Positions 32,301 to 42,407 of a stretch of DNA of 64,000 nucleotides are shown in pieces. The stretch is from Theileria orientalis strain Shintoku (lineage: Eukaryota; Apicomplexa; Aconoidasida; Piroplasmida; Theileriidae). The DNA is taken from positions 1,790,001 through 1,854,000 of the forward strand of contig NC_025262.1 of the NCBI RefSeq assembly GCF_000740895.1, given 5' to 3'. The position numbers were made by a program, and so were the translations under genes. The stretch's first letter is position 1; each line of letters starts with the position of its first letter. The notes under the pieces are model-generated. The model had not been told where the DNA came from, ran no database searches, and saw only the letters and a list, made by a program, of their open reading frames with translations.

Positions 32301-33980
32301 GCGAACGCTTCTGTACTTCTCCTTCGCTCTGTACCTCGCGTCTGCGTACTTCGCCTTGTAGTTTTCTCCCACCTTCGTGCGCTCCCTCGACCCCTTAGTG
32401 CCCACTTCCTCGTACTTCATCTCCTGCAGGTACCCCTGGTAGTTGAAGTCCGAGTCGTTTGAGAAGCTCTGGTCTGGCGAGACTGAGTTTAGTGGCGTGC
32501 TAGGGCCGTTGATGTCCAACGCCCTCTGGTCTCCCATTTTTTCCGGGTATATCTCCTCCGGTATGCTGCACGCGTTGTGCGTCGGGTCCCAGACGTTGAG
32601 TGCGCACACCCACGTGTCCGGCAACTTTTCTGTGTCCACTGAGAGCGGTATTCTTCTCCACTTTTTGCAGTTTTCGCACTGCGCCCAGTTTTCCACTGTC
32701 AGCGGCGGCAGTTCTCCTTGATTTGCCAACTCTGATGCGTCCACTGTTTGCGCCAGTGCTTCGTTTTTCGGTCTTACTGGTCTCTTTTTCCTCCCTCTCG
32801 TCTCCTGCCTCGCCTTCAGCTCACTCCCGTACTTCATCTCACTCGTGTACTTCCCATCCTTGCCGTACTCCATTTCTTCCACGGCCACTATTCCACCCTC
32901 CTGCTGCAGGTCGTTCTTTGCTCCGATGTTGCCTCCGACGTACTCGTTGCTGGTCAACTCTTTTCCGTACTGCAGTTCTCCAATTCCTCTCAGCTTACTC
33001 AGTGCTCTCAGGTCTCCCATTGCCTTCAACTCATTGAGTGTCCGCAACTCACTCAACGGCTGGTCGCTTGCCTGCAGGTACTTCTTGTACCCCAGGTCAT
33101 TCGTTTCATTTATGTCCAGCTTGCCTGCGCTGTTAACGTCCAGCTTCGTTATGGTCCCCAGGTCCAGCTTACTCAGCGTGTTCGCGTCAAGCTTACTCAG
33201 GAGGCCCGATTCCGGGTTCGTTATTGTGTTCATGTCCAGCTTGCTGAAGTCGTCCAGGTTAAGCTTATTCATGCGCAACCTTGACGACCTCAGGTACTTT
33301 GACGGCATTTCAAGGTGACTTCTGTTCAGGTCCAGCTTTTTCGAGAGTTCTCTGAAGTTGAGGCTTGTCGAGAGGTCCTGTCCTTCCAGCTGATTCTTGT
33401 ACGACATTCCGTTTATTCTAAAGTTCAGGTTTTTCTGCATCGCTCCGTTTCTCTTGCTGTACCTCGTCAGCATGTTCCTTTCTTGCTTCTGCTTCGCCTG
33501 CTCCATCTCCGACCTCATTGCTTCCGTGTCGCACGGTATGTCTAGCTTCTTCACGAGCTCCTTCAGGTTTGTCGGCGTTTCCGCGTCCTCCAGCTTTATT
33601 GGGATGTTCAGGTCATCTATGTCGTAGCTGACCTTTTCCGGGCCAAAGTTCGGGTCCAGTTCTATTGGTACGCTCAACTCCTTGATTAAATCTGAAGACT
33701 CTTTGTTTTGCGATTCTTCTCTGGCCTTTCCGGGTTTTACCTCAGATTCTGTGTCCAGATCCTTCGATTTCACTTTATTTTCCTGGTTCATCTCTTCTTT
33801 ATCGTTTGAATCTGGTTCTATTCTTCTAATTAACGACATACTTCGGTCTTTTGTTTCACTTTCTTCTTCATTTAGACTTTCTCTGTGATCCACATTTATG
33901 TTTTCTATGTTTATGTCATTTTTTTCTTTTTCTTGACCAATATTGTCTTCGTATTTTGAGTCTATTTCCTTTTCGGCCAT
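29304..33980 (-). CDS. CW-type zinc-finger protein (1558 aa)
   Basis: Single-exon frame. Residues about 435-485 carry the CW domain: ENWAQCENCKKWRRIPLSVD then PDTWVCALNVWDPTHNACSI, with four zinc Cys and the Trp residues that read methyl-lysine. CW domains bind histone H3 tails methylated at K4, so a nuclear chromatin role is expected. The N-terminal 400 residues hold a leucine/aspartate ladder of short repeats (SKLDLNRSHL, SKLDMNTI, SKLDANTL, SKLDLGTI, GKLDI). After the CW domain the chain is mostly charged or low complexity, with a Gly/Ala/Val-rich block (GMGLPGGAGGSVEA), a Tyr/Ser/Arg/Gly-rich block (YGTRSMYSNCAGSYE), a Glu-rich coiled coil, and a C-terminus repeating 'LSVPIPYKS' and 'LTLPIPD' motifs. 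GC content is high. Confidence 0.85.
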   Translation of the reverse strand: MAEKEIDSKYEDNIGQEKEKNDINIENINVDHRESLNEEESETKDRSMSLIRRIEPDSNDKEEMNQENKVKSKDLDTESEVKPGKAREESQNKESSDLIKELSVPIELDPNFGPEKVSYDIDDLNIPIKLEDAETPTNLKELVKKLDIPCDTEAMRSEMEQAKQKQERNMLTRYSKRNGAMQKNLNFRINGMSYKNQLEGQDLSTSLNFRELSKKLDLNRSHLEMPSKYLRSSRLRMNKLNLDDFSKLDMNTITNPESGLLSKLDANTLSKLDLGTITKLDVNSAGKLDINETNDLGYKKYLQASDQPLSELRTLNELKAMGDLRALSKLRGIGELQYGKELTSNEYVGGNIGAKNDLQQEGGIVAVEEMEYGKDGKYTSEMKYGSELKARQETRGRKKRPVRPKNEALAQTVDASELANQGELPPLTVENWAQCENCKKWRRIPLSVDTEKLPDTWVCALNVWDPTHNACSIPEEIYPEKMGDQRALDINGPSTPLNSVSPDQSFSNDSDFNYQGYLQEMKYEEVGTKGSRERTKVGENYKAKYADARYRAKEKYRSVRDERERYYEPRYKTSRRGRHKNSEEAHKRAYEEAYLSDAMRTPTNTNRYYEEARLSSRRRMHISPMVSNISSYDEDAEVIKFNVKPTSQNLHPLKNRMTLYSHNLTSLLATELPHSALFLDNLKRMNMIKDDDIVEEDTGGRDSEVERLSALANEALSREGNLVVKDKDNVFFKEDGNINIAYANKTEWEHEEGHRGYAGRHSIRFNKEDIFDNLVTFGDLEDTLSDSTRGGFARMYKRLASQIPNLSDIPRLGLQLGTIGAAGVELEAEGGHGSHDGGTAANKNASNGNDESASTSLGGDGDSRSHDTSVDENMEGPDNGEAESVELQAKEKAGDNKGAAVDAEAVGMGLPGGAGGSVEASDAKGDSVLPGVPAVGVLPHGAVGVADSMLPHGAVTKGSVAPEVAANAVANGQVNGDAGGNGLVIRDAECGHEEAGGPDNGHNTDEAMALDEGNDSATNSNERSGSESVKTEEAIYERSAPRTYGTRSSAHIGRSPNSAYSQGNSRGSMYERTKYSAYGRSGINGYDGYTNGPGERYGICTRNSSSYERNRGSSYGTRSMYSNCAGSYERPVGTTSHHDTESKTDVVNRDELLEVLYSFAKQYYGKPHEGVNSGSNSMRSEEYSKGQMDDAVERGGHQGQQTSTTARGKQAVGEDTGHKSVHYCKRYKYVDGTMQSIIDYKEQIVDKLRQEMLEMESAGNQQSSLEEYDSAKREEKIDETLESFRDDDYLLDKSQAESEEDLGDRDDASEKLERELENEFKKELMEKELESKLLRNEKNRHLDYPLPNAKQLSKRCRNLESKSLRRHAHHAQEALGSRMLSNYSLLFQPIPDDIAASSSSDIIKMLSVPIPYKSYGDEYEEAAPGGDFHSLRNGGAPRGSGSRDAGNPGEAHGPSEGRPPKAKGRPDAAPGGHSRADSLLLNGRGSSVPFASGVVGAGDLVSSGIMGRGGALSSGGSGHASSAGGSGEELKLEKFENFDLLTLPIPDLGNATNTQCVN

Positions 33981-34420
33981 TTATAAATAATTTCTTTAAA
34001 ATTATCATATATATCTGGTCACCATTTATTGCTTTTGGTTACCTGTCCGCGCAAGTGTGTTTCATAAAATAATATTAAATCTTTATTTAGAAATTGTGAA
34101 ATTTATCATCTTCCAGGCTCCCATATAATCACAAATTACTTATTAATAATTAGTTATATATTAATAAATCTATGATTACCAGAAACTTAGCACGATGATG
34201 ATTTTTTACTGATTATTTTTAAAATTAAATCTAACTCCTCCACTTCATTTTCGGCGTGATAAAAAAATCGTCCGCCCCCATTACACTATATTACTTTTCT
34301 TAATTATTTTAGTGATCTATTACCCGATTGACCTTTAAATTTTTTAAGGATACTAATGTTGTTATATATTTTAAAGAATTGGCTAGTAGAGACATGTAAC
34401 ACTTATAATATTTATTGGCA
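33981..34420. other. intergenic
   Basis: AT-rich spacer between the CW-protein start and the centrin stop. Nothing supported. Confidence 0.4.
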
Positions 34421-35390
34421 TTAGAACAAATTTGACTTTTTCATTACTCTTATAAATTCGCTTTCGTTTATCACTCCGTCTCCGTCTCTGTCTGCTTCTG
34501 TTATCATCTAAATATTGTTACTAGTTTTCTTTTGTACTTGGTTTATCTCTTCATCTGTTATTATTTCTCCCAGTTCCTCAGCTACTCCTTTTAGGCTCTA
34601 TATTATCTTATTAACACATCTAACTAACTTCAAAGTTAATTGTTCCTGTGCTAGGATCTGCAAATAGCTGAAACGCCTTTGTCATCTCCTCCAATGGGTC
34701 TCTTTCCAACTATTGAACAATTAGTCACTAGCCATCTTAATCACGTGGGTATCAGCTATCTAATTCCTCGTAACCTTTGTTATTACCACTCTTAGACTTA
34801 AGTGTATCTATTATCTATGCTTTGTCTAACTATGTGATACAAGTTTCGTGCTCATTAGTGAGAAATAGTCTTCGTATGAAATGGTTCCTGATCCATCCTT
34901 GTCAGCCATATTCATCAATGAGCGAATCTATGGTGAATAAATTACACAAACTAGCGGGCTTTAATATAGTCTACGTAGTTCAAAGCAAGTTAACTTTCCA
35001 AAATAACAGATATTTAAGGACTAAAACCAACATCTTCCTTGGTAGGATCGAATCCCAGGGCCTTCATAACAACCTTCAACTCCTTCGCATCAATTCGACC
35101 TAAACACATGATCACGTCTATATCACCTAATACTCTACAGATCAGTGTATATGAATAGAAATATTTAAATATATCTTTGTGCATCCAATATATAGGGAGA
35201 TTGCTGGAAACGTGTGAATATGTGAACGGTGAAGGGGTAAAATACCAGATCCGGCAGTGTCGAATAAGTCAAAAGCTTCCTTAACCTCTGATTTTTGATC
35301 CTCTGTCAATTCACGCCTCTTTCTAAATGTATGTGTGTTGGTATTTAGCGGAGAAAGACGATTAGAGGTTACAACAGGCCTTTTTAACAT
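34421..35390 (-). CDS. centrin-type EF-hand protein
   Basis: A minus-strand gene of several short exons. It begins MLKRPVVTSNRLSPLNTNTH, then RKRRELTEDQKSEVKEAFDL-FDT, the classic centrin first EF-hand. The last exon encodes MITEADRDGDGVINESEFIR-VMKKSNLF and TAA at 34421, closely like centrin C-termini (DEADRDGDGE...EFLRIMKKT). The last calcium loop, D-R-D-G-D-G-V-I-N-E-S-E, has all its ligands. Centrins sit at centrosome-like centrioles/spindle poles and the apical complex. Middle exons (34540-35100) are very short and their edges are not certain. The start codon lies 18 bases from the divergent start at 35409. Confidence 0.85.
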
Positions 35391-35408
35391 GTTGTTAGTG
35401 AAATAAAC

Positions 35409-35764
35409 ATGTATAAAAATAATTTAGAAGATTTAGTACAAAAGGTAACAAAATATTACAACATTAGACAAAAAAATACTAAATACAGAGCACACAACAT
35501 CAAAGTTGTGTGGGTTTACACAAGAGGAATAATTATTAGTTCTCCGTTCCTTAACTTTTTCTTCTGTAATTTTTGCAGGAAAATTTCATAATCAACAGTG
35601 ATATATCAATTGGTAATGGTCTGAGTAAATTTTTACTTGACTATCTAGTAAATAAATTAATCCTTAACACATACAACGCACTCACATCGCAAGCATTTAA
35701 AAATTATAAGCAATCTACAGATAAACCACTACACACTGTATTAAAAAGGCCTACAGGCATATAG
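35409..35764 (+). CDS. small spliced protein of unknown function (~75 aa)
   Basis: Exon 1 gives MYKNNLEDLVQK and ends at a GTAACA donor. After an intron that ends TTTTTGCAG near 35579, exon 2 reads ENFIINSDISIGNGLSKFLL and continues to HTVLKRPTGI and TAG at 35764. The join is in frame. I do not recognise the family. The gene lies head-to-head with centrin. Confidence 0.5.
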
Positions 35765-35797
35765 AAACATAGATTAACCAAGTTACAGATAAAATAA

Positions 35798-36997
35798 TTA
35801 CACTGCGTCGTTAAATATCGACTTTTTAATTAAGAACCGACACAGATCCAGATCATTGTTGTAGCTTAGCTTCAAATTGAACTGATGTCCATTTGCGACG
35901 ACGACATTGACAAACTGTGACTCCAAAATGCTAGAATCGTCCGTAAAGTACTTGTGCAGCATCGGCTCGTAAATCAAGGAATCCATCACATTGTCGTAGG
36001 CATCTTTGATCAACTTGTACTTAAACGCCTGGGGAGTCTGAACAACATAAGTTTTGGACCTGTCGAGGGTCTTGGAGACGATTTTATCGTCCACCAACTT
36101 TATGGTGTCAGCTGGCCTGTAAGCAGGGATGCAAGCTCCGTATTTGACAGTGTTTTTAATCAAAAGATCCAGATCGATTAGTTTAATGAGAGGTCGAGCT
36201 CCGTCATGAATTAAAACAAGATGATCGTCTTTGGTGTGATCCTCCAAGTGCCTGAGAGCATTATATGCGGAATTACAGCGTTCAGGTCCAGATTCTACAA
36301 ATTTAATAAACTTGTACCGAGCTTCCTCGTCATTTTCTATGTCCTTTAAGTCCAAAATAAAATTTTTAGAGCTGAAATCGTACGCGAATGTGTGAATTTT
36401 ACCGAAGGGATAGTTGTCTATCAGATCCACAGAGTATCCGGGAACGTCCATTTTTTCACCATAATTAGCAATAAATTCACGAGATTTGACTATCATTTCA
36501 ACGATTTTGGAAAACCATGGCGGTTTGGAAGAGATAATAATTTCAGAAACACTAGGGTTGTGAATGAGTTCGGAGAGAGAGTAAACAAACAGTGGTACGT
36601 TATATATGTGGATAAACTGCTTCGATTTCGGCACCCCTTCGGGAATATAGTATTTTCCCTGGGGGTACTCTGAAAAATCATAGTTGAATCGGTTGCCAGA
36701 CCCACCGCACAGCAGGATGGCCGTGGCTTTAACTTTGCCACTGTCTGAGTATGTGTTTAATTTAACATTAGAAATTCCTGTGGGATCAGATATATGACTA
36801 CTATATTTGTGCTCTTCAGCTCCAAAACGTAAAGATTCCTCGAGAATATGCGATTTTGATTTCCTCCTAGTTCTTGAGGGGTCGGATTCCTTGTCTATAC
36901 TTAAACAACAAACATTAAAATTAGTGTAACATTTAGAGAGTAGGTATAAAATTGAAATTATACATATGTGTGAAACTAAACCTGAGAGAACAGTCAT
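35798..36997 (-). CDS. ispD: IspD, 2-C-methyl-D-erythritol 4-phosphate cytidylyltransferase (apicoplast)
   Basis: Single exon, 399 residues. The enzyme joins CTP and MEP in the non-mevalonate isoprenoid pathway of the apicoplast. The nucleotide-binding loop reads ATAILLCGGSGNRFNYD, followed by YIPEGVPKSKQFIHIYNVPL with the conserved Lys-Gln; LVLIHDGARPLIKLIDLD carries the HDxARP motif; then IPAYRPADTIKL, TLDRSKTYVVQTPQAFKY and FTDDSSILE. The N-terminus is a hydrophobic leader (LVSHICIISILYLLSKCY) followed by a basic, Ser-rich stretch, as in bipartite apicoplast signals. It is longer than bacterial IspD (about 230 residues) because of this leader and a small insertion after GGSGNRF. Confidence 0.92.
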   Translation of the reverse strand: MTVLSGLVSHICIISILYLLSKCYTNFNVCCLSIDKESDPSRTRRKSKSHILEESLRFGAEEHKYSSHISDPTGISNVKLNTYSDSGKVKATAILLCGGSGNRFNYDFSEYPQGKYYIPEGVPKSKQFIHIYNVPLFVYSLSELIHNPSVSEIIISSKPPWFSKIVEMIVKSREFIANYGEKMDVPGYSVDLIDNYPFGKIHTFAYDFSSKNFILDLKDIENDEEARYKFIKFVESGPERCNSAYNALRHLEDHTKDDHLVLIHDGARPLIKLIDLDLLIKNTVKYGACIPAYRPADTIKLVDDKIVSKTLDRSKTYVVQTPQAFKYKLIKDAYDNVMDSLIYEPMLHKYFTDDSSILESQFVNVVVANGHQFNLKLSYNNDLDLCRFLIKKSIFNDAV

Positions 36998-37474
36998 GAA
37001 TAATTACTTATTATGCTGGTTGGTAAAAAGAGATGAAAAAAACATTAAACTCAATTGTTACTTGTATCATAGCAAATGAAAATTAAAATATTTAATAATT
37101 ACAAAAACTTGAAGTTATAGAAAGCTAAATATTTATAATATATGCCAAATATTATTAAACCGATATGGGGAGATGTTGTTTACGAAATTAATGTAAAACG
37201 TTTACACATTTTATAAATAAACAGCTCAATTGATGACATTTAATATTTCCAATAACTCTGAGTAATAATATTTGGTGTGTGTCCGTGAAAAACAATTAAG
37301 TTACTGCGGACATCATGGAGGAGAGAATGATTAAACAGTAAATTAGCAGTCTATTTGCCAGACACATTCAAACTAACAGTGTAAACAACTTAAGAAACAC
37401 AGTAATATATAAATGTGTATCATAAAAATCCACAAATTTTTTCAATAATAACTGTTGTATATGTAACATTAAGA
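36998..37474. other. divergent intergenic promoter region
   Basis: Separates IspD (minus) from the aspartic protease (plus). AT-rich; a GTCCG...CGGAC pair near 37278-37310 is the only small inverted repeat noticed. No gene was found. Confidence 0.4.
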
Positions 37475-39679
37475 ATGAATTCAAAATTTGTAAACTACTC
37501 AATTTTTATATTGATATTTAAAATAAGCAACGTTTTGTCTCTGTATCAGACAAACATGTCAAATTTGAGGGAGTTGTCCTCAGAAATATTTAAAAATATA
37601 GGCAATGTAATCATAGACGCCTATGATACGCCGGGCACCGTTTACATAAAACAGCTTTTTAACCACACCGTCAATCACGGTCTCAACAACTGTAGACAGT
37701 GCTACACGCACATTTTTAACATGGAATATCCCAGGATGTTATCATCGCAACTATTTGTAAAGCCGCAACACTCAATAAAGCTATATCGATTTGCACTAAA
37801 TAAGCGCAAACAAGCCAAAAAAAATAAACATAAGACCAAAGCACATCACACTAATTATGCCACAGCTGCCAAAAGCTACAGTTATTTAAAATGGAAGGCA
37901 ACTGATCAGTCGGAAAAGCTACAGCAGTACCTGCTAAACTTTGAAAACAGCCAGTACTTTGGGGAAATAGAGATAGGGACGCCACCAAAGAGCTTTGTCG
38001 TCGTACGCAAATACACATATATTACACATAATAGCAGATTATACTAATTGCAGATAGTTACAAGAAATGTTGTTACTACAGCTACCAACGGGAATAATAA
38101 TGATTTAGGTATTTGATACTGGATCAAGTCAACTATGGGTTCCGTCCAAACTATGCGTCAAGTTAACAAATAATTAAAATAAATTATTGGAATTTATTTG
38201 CTAAACGTAACTGCGTAATTAACAATATGTTCAGTGAAAAATCCAATGGGTGTAACAGGCATAGGTTATTCGACTTTTCGAAATCCTCAACCTATCAGCC
38301 AATGATGAAAGGGGATGAGATATTGAGCGAATACATACGTTACGGAACAGGAGAATGCGGTATTGAATATGTACTTTCCTGTAACATAAAACTATTAATT
38401 GATAACATGATTAATGTGACTTATTAGTGTTGACACTGGGATTTGACAACGTGAAAATAGGATCGCTGTAAGCATGAGATCATTAATTAATGTCACATAG
38501 AAACGTTAAACACCAATCAATTGGACTCTCAGTGCTGGAAAGTGAGCATCCGTTTGGAGACTTGCCGTTCGACGGACTAGTGGGACTGGGATTCCCAGAC
38601 TCGGAGTTGAACGACTCAAAGCAAATGACTCCAATATTTGATTCAATAAAAGATCAGGTATGCCTGTAAGGATTACATGACGGTTTAGAAAGTTCTAAAA
38701 AGAAACCTGATAGCATTTTACATGTCAAAGGACGTGAAGCAGTAAGTTGGAATACACACTGTTATTTGGCGACGAATTGTTGAATACTTGGTAATGTGGT
38801 CTTCAGGCCTGGCTTACTGTCATTTGGAAGCATAGACCCGAAGTACGTCCTACCAGGACATAAACCATGGTGGTTTCCAGTAGTCAAAACAGGTAAGATT
38901 GGCCGAAACCATTAGCTAGATGTGCATAACATTGGTTGGACATTAATATTAGTTAGATGAGATTAATAGTAGCTAGGTACAAATAATATAAGTACTAGTG
39001 GTAAATATTAACTGCACCAATTAGACTACTGGGAAATTGAAGTGGATTCGCTATTTGTCGATGGAAAAAAGGTGCCATTTGATAAGAAGTACCACGCAGC
39101 AGTGGATACGGGAAGCAGCCTAATCTCAGGACCCTCGGAAATAGTAATACCGCTCCTGGAAAAAATAGACGTAAAGGAAGATTGCTCAAACATAAAGGAG
39201 CTGCCAAGAATATCGTTTGTGTTCACAGACGTGATGGGAAGGAAAGTTAAGTTTGACCTGGACCCGGAAGACTATGTGCTCCAGGACGAAGTGGAAAAGG
39301 TATGCGCAATGGGAATACTGCCAATGGACCTTCCGGAGACGAGGAAGCCACTGTTCGTAATTGGAGCGAACTTCATAAGAAGGTACCTGGCGATATTCGA
39401 CAGAGACCAGATGGTAGTGGGACTAGTGCCGGCGTCGCACCCGGAAGATAACGCAAAGGAGCAGTCAGGATTAAAAAATAAATTCGGAGGAATAGACGGT
39501 AGGCAAATAGTTAACTAGACTATGTTAAAAGGTTACTAACAGACGTGATAGATGGTATTAATAATAACGCAGATCGACAAGAAACAATGAATTACGTGTA
39601 CGCGGGAGTGATTATACTAATACTGCTGCTATCGATAGGATACTTTGTAATAAATACGTATCCGCCACCAACAGAATAA
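37475..39679 (+). CDS. membrane-anchored pepsin-family (A1) aspartic protease
   Basis: About nine exons. The start chosen is MNSKFVNYSIFILIFKISNV (37475), which gives a signal peptide. A basic prosegment follows (RFALNKRKQAKKNKHKTKAH). The catalytic domain begins SQYFGEIEIGTPPKSFVVV and after an intron FDTGSSQLWVPSKLC, the first active-site DTGS. The flap region and FGDLPFDGLVGLGFPDSEL follow, then AAVDTGSSLISGPSEIVIPL with the second active-site DTGS. The last splice (GGIDG/VIDGINNN) leads to a C-terminal membrane helix (YVYAGVIILILLLSIGYFVI) and TAA at 39677. Signal peptide, prosegment and C-terminal anchor suggest a secretory-organelle protease. Which apicomplexan ASP/plasmepsin group it belongs to is not decided. 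Confidence 0.88.
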
Positions 39680-39885
39680 GAAATGTATAAATAAAATTTA
39701 ATGTGTACGAGTATAAATTAATACAAGTCAGTAGCAAATCTAAAAAATAAATAAGATATAAAAAAATATTTAAAAAATAAGTATTGGTGGGTGAGATTCC
39801 ACTAACATGAGAATAAAATACAAGTAAGTTAAAATTGGGTGGGGGACACATGAGAAACGAAACTAGTATTTAAGTTTTAAATAAA

Positions 39886-40623
39886 ATGAGTGGAAGGCTG
39901 ATCAGCATTACAAGAACGTTGCGGTCGTCACTGACCACAAATAACTGGCACAATCTTGGCAAATTCGCCACCGGCGGAAACGCTCAACAAGAAATACACT
40001 GGAATAGCCTTAAAGCAAATGATTCCAACGTGACAAACGTGATAGAAAACACTAAGAAGGAATTAGAGACGCTGGACTGGGCGAAGTGGGAGGAAAGAAT
40101 ATCACACAAAAACATACTGAGCCACATGAAGAGCACGTACACAAGCACTATGAAAACGCTGGACAGAGCGTTGTCAGACAAAGGAGAACCGCCGTACCTG
40201 AAGGAGGGGTGGGAAACATACGAGGAAGTTAAGCAAGTGTGCTCGGAAGCGACGAAGGCGGCGGACAAGATAATATCGGACGGAATCAAGGCGCTGTGGA
40301 TATCGCAGCACAATCCACCAACATGGAAGGTGGACACTAACGAGGTGAGAGATAGACACCTATGGATAAAAGTAGATAGGTAAAAGTAGACATTGTGAGC
40401 ACGGAAGAGTGTATACGTAGAGCACAGATTAAATGTGTATGTAGCATAGAACTCATAGTAGATAATAAAGGATATGTTAGAATAACTAAAATAATAACTG
40501 TAGTGGCTTGAGAGTGACCAGTACTGGCAAGCGTTCGTGGAGAAGCACGCAATGTATTCGCAATCAGGAACAAGTAACGACCCAGAGTCACCATCGGAGA
40601 TAGAGGTAATAGAAGATAAATAG
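39886..40623 (+). CDS. conserved mitochondrial-looking protein, perhaps ATP synthase subunit d-like
   Basis: Two exons. The first runs from MSGRLISITRTLRSSLTTNN to ...KVDTNE at about 40345; the second, WLESDQYWQAFVEKHAMYSQ to EVIEDK, stops at 40623. The N-terminus is basic and hydroxylated without acids, as in a mitochondrial presequence. The segment LDWAKWEERISHKNILSHMK recalls the start of ATP synthase subunit d (ID/LDW...), but I cannot confirm it. It is about 190 residues and helical. It could equally be another apicomplexan-specific inner-membrane complex subunit. Confidence 0.6.
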
Positions 40624-40881
40624 AATAATTACACACTAATGGTTAATAGATAAATAGATAGATATATATAAAATAACAAATCGACTAAATAAAATAGAGA
40701 TAAAACAATAAGTAAATATTAAATTGATCAAGTCAAATAAACATATAAACCAATAACATAAATAATAAATTGGCTAAAACAAATAAACAAATAAATATTA
40801 AATTGACCAAGTCAAAAAACAAATAAATAAAAACAAAAACATAAAAATATGTAGGCTGTTAAAAATAAGTGGAATCTAAAC

Positions 40882-42130
40882 ATGTTCAAATTTAACGAAA
40901 GAACAGATACGCCAATGCTCTACGACTATATGCATCATAACCCATCCTGGGAGTACTACGACATAAACAGAAAACAGTTCTTTGAACACATGGAATACTT
41001 CCTGCTGAGAACAGGAGAAGATTTTAGGAACTTCCCAGACGTGCCAAAATGGAAATGGCTAACACACATTGAGGATATGAGATTTAAGCAGTTTACAGTG
41101 GAAATGTCAAGAAAACATAAGAAACAAATCGAAAAATTGAGCAGATATGAAAAGACGGATTTAGGACCAGAAGAACACGAAAGTGAAGAGGAAGTTAATA
41201 TGCAGCTGTTATTAGGAGAAAAGAATGACACTGAGAAGGTGTTAGCAAGACTATTAGGAGGATACGGGTTCCTAGTGGATCCATTGGTGCCAATACAGAA
41301 CCTATTTCAACTTAGTTACGTACTGTCGAAGGACAATTACAGCGCACACAAGAAGACGAAGGTGTATAGCCTGGGAGATGACGTGCCGTACTTGTACGTG
41401 TTGCCGCACGGAGACGGAGTCAGTGAAGTGGCAGATCGAGTGACGAGCACAGATGGTGCAAGCGAGGCAGTCACGACGACAGCCAGGGCAAGTAGCGTAG
41501 ACAAGGGGCCAATGTACAGCTTGTACAGCCTCATGGACTACCTAAACTTGAGTAACGTAAAGGTTAACCCGAGTTACGCAACAAGGCTGCAACTTAAGTG
41601 CCAAGTAATGCACGAGAGAGGGCCGAATTGGTAAGTAACGACAGATATTAAGCATTAGAATTAAAATTAGATAATTAAGTAGAAACAACCACAGATAGTG
41701 CCACCGGCTTTAGAAAATTGTAGATATTACAATTTTCTAAAGCCGCTAACACTATGCACGTAGGCTGAAACTGCAAAACGAAAACACCGGTGAAGCATTT
41801 TTGAGAAGGCTTAGGTACGACGAGCCACTTAAGCCAATGTTCGAAGAGTACCTAAAGGAGCTGAAGGAAAAACTTAGAAACGCAAAAGAAGTGCCAGAGT
41901 CAGAATGGAGTAGATCACTACAGAGAATAGAAACATTAAACAATGATCTAGAAAGTGAATTAAGTAAAGCAGAAGGAGGAAGTAGCAGTCAAGAAGAAGT
42001 GGGTGGAGTAACACCGGGGAAAGTTAGAGTGGAAGGAGTGGAGTTGAAGCACCTGGCTGAAACGAACAACATAGTAGTGAAGGACAAAGAAGGAAACAGA
42101 ATTAACACGAGTGTATTAATAGGAAACTAG
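40882..42130 (+). CDS. unknown conserved-looking protein
   Basis: Two exons joined at NW/LKLQNENTG across an intron at about 41633-41763. The start MFKFNERTDTPMLYDYMHHN is followed by aromatic-rich sequence (SWEYYDINRKQFFEHMEYFL, FPDVPKWKWL), then a charged linker and a Ser/Thr/Ala stretch. Exon 2 holds a coiled coil (FEEYLKELKEKLRNAKEVPE) and ends VLIGN. About 370 residues; no family recognised. The intron holds a long perfect hairpin. Confidence 0.65.
41695..41755 (+). repeat. long perfect hairpin inside an intron
   Basis: CGGCTTTAGAAAATTGTA at 41705-41722 is followed by a 5-base loop GATAT and its exact reverse complement at 41728-41745. The stem resumes outside with ATAGTG (41695-41700) against CACTAT (41750-41755). 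That makes an 18-bp perfect stem plus 6 bp beyond a 4-by-4 internal loop, 61 bases in all, ending 8 bases before the 3' splice site. Confidence 0.85.
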
Positions 42131-42407
42131 AGTAAATAACACAAATAATATAATAAAAACATAAATATATAAACAGTAAATAATAAACAAGTAAACAGAG
42201 GAATATGAATATAATTAGTAAATATAAGGTATAATATAATAAAAAGATGATTAAAGTAAATATTTATGAATGAAACTAAGTAATAAATAAATATAGTAAT
42301 AATTAAGTAGATATAGAAGATTACACACAGCCCACTAAAAGTAAAAAGTAAATAATTAGAATAAAAATAATGTAAAATAGATGGAGATAAAGAAAAAAAA
42401 GGAATGA

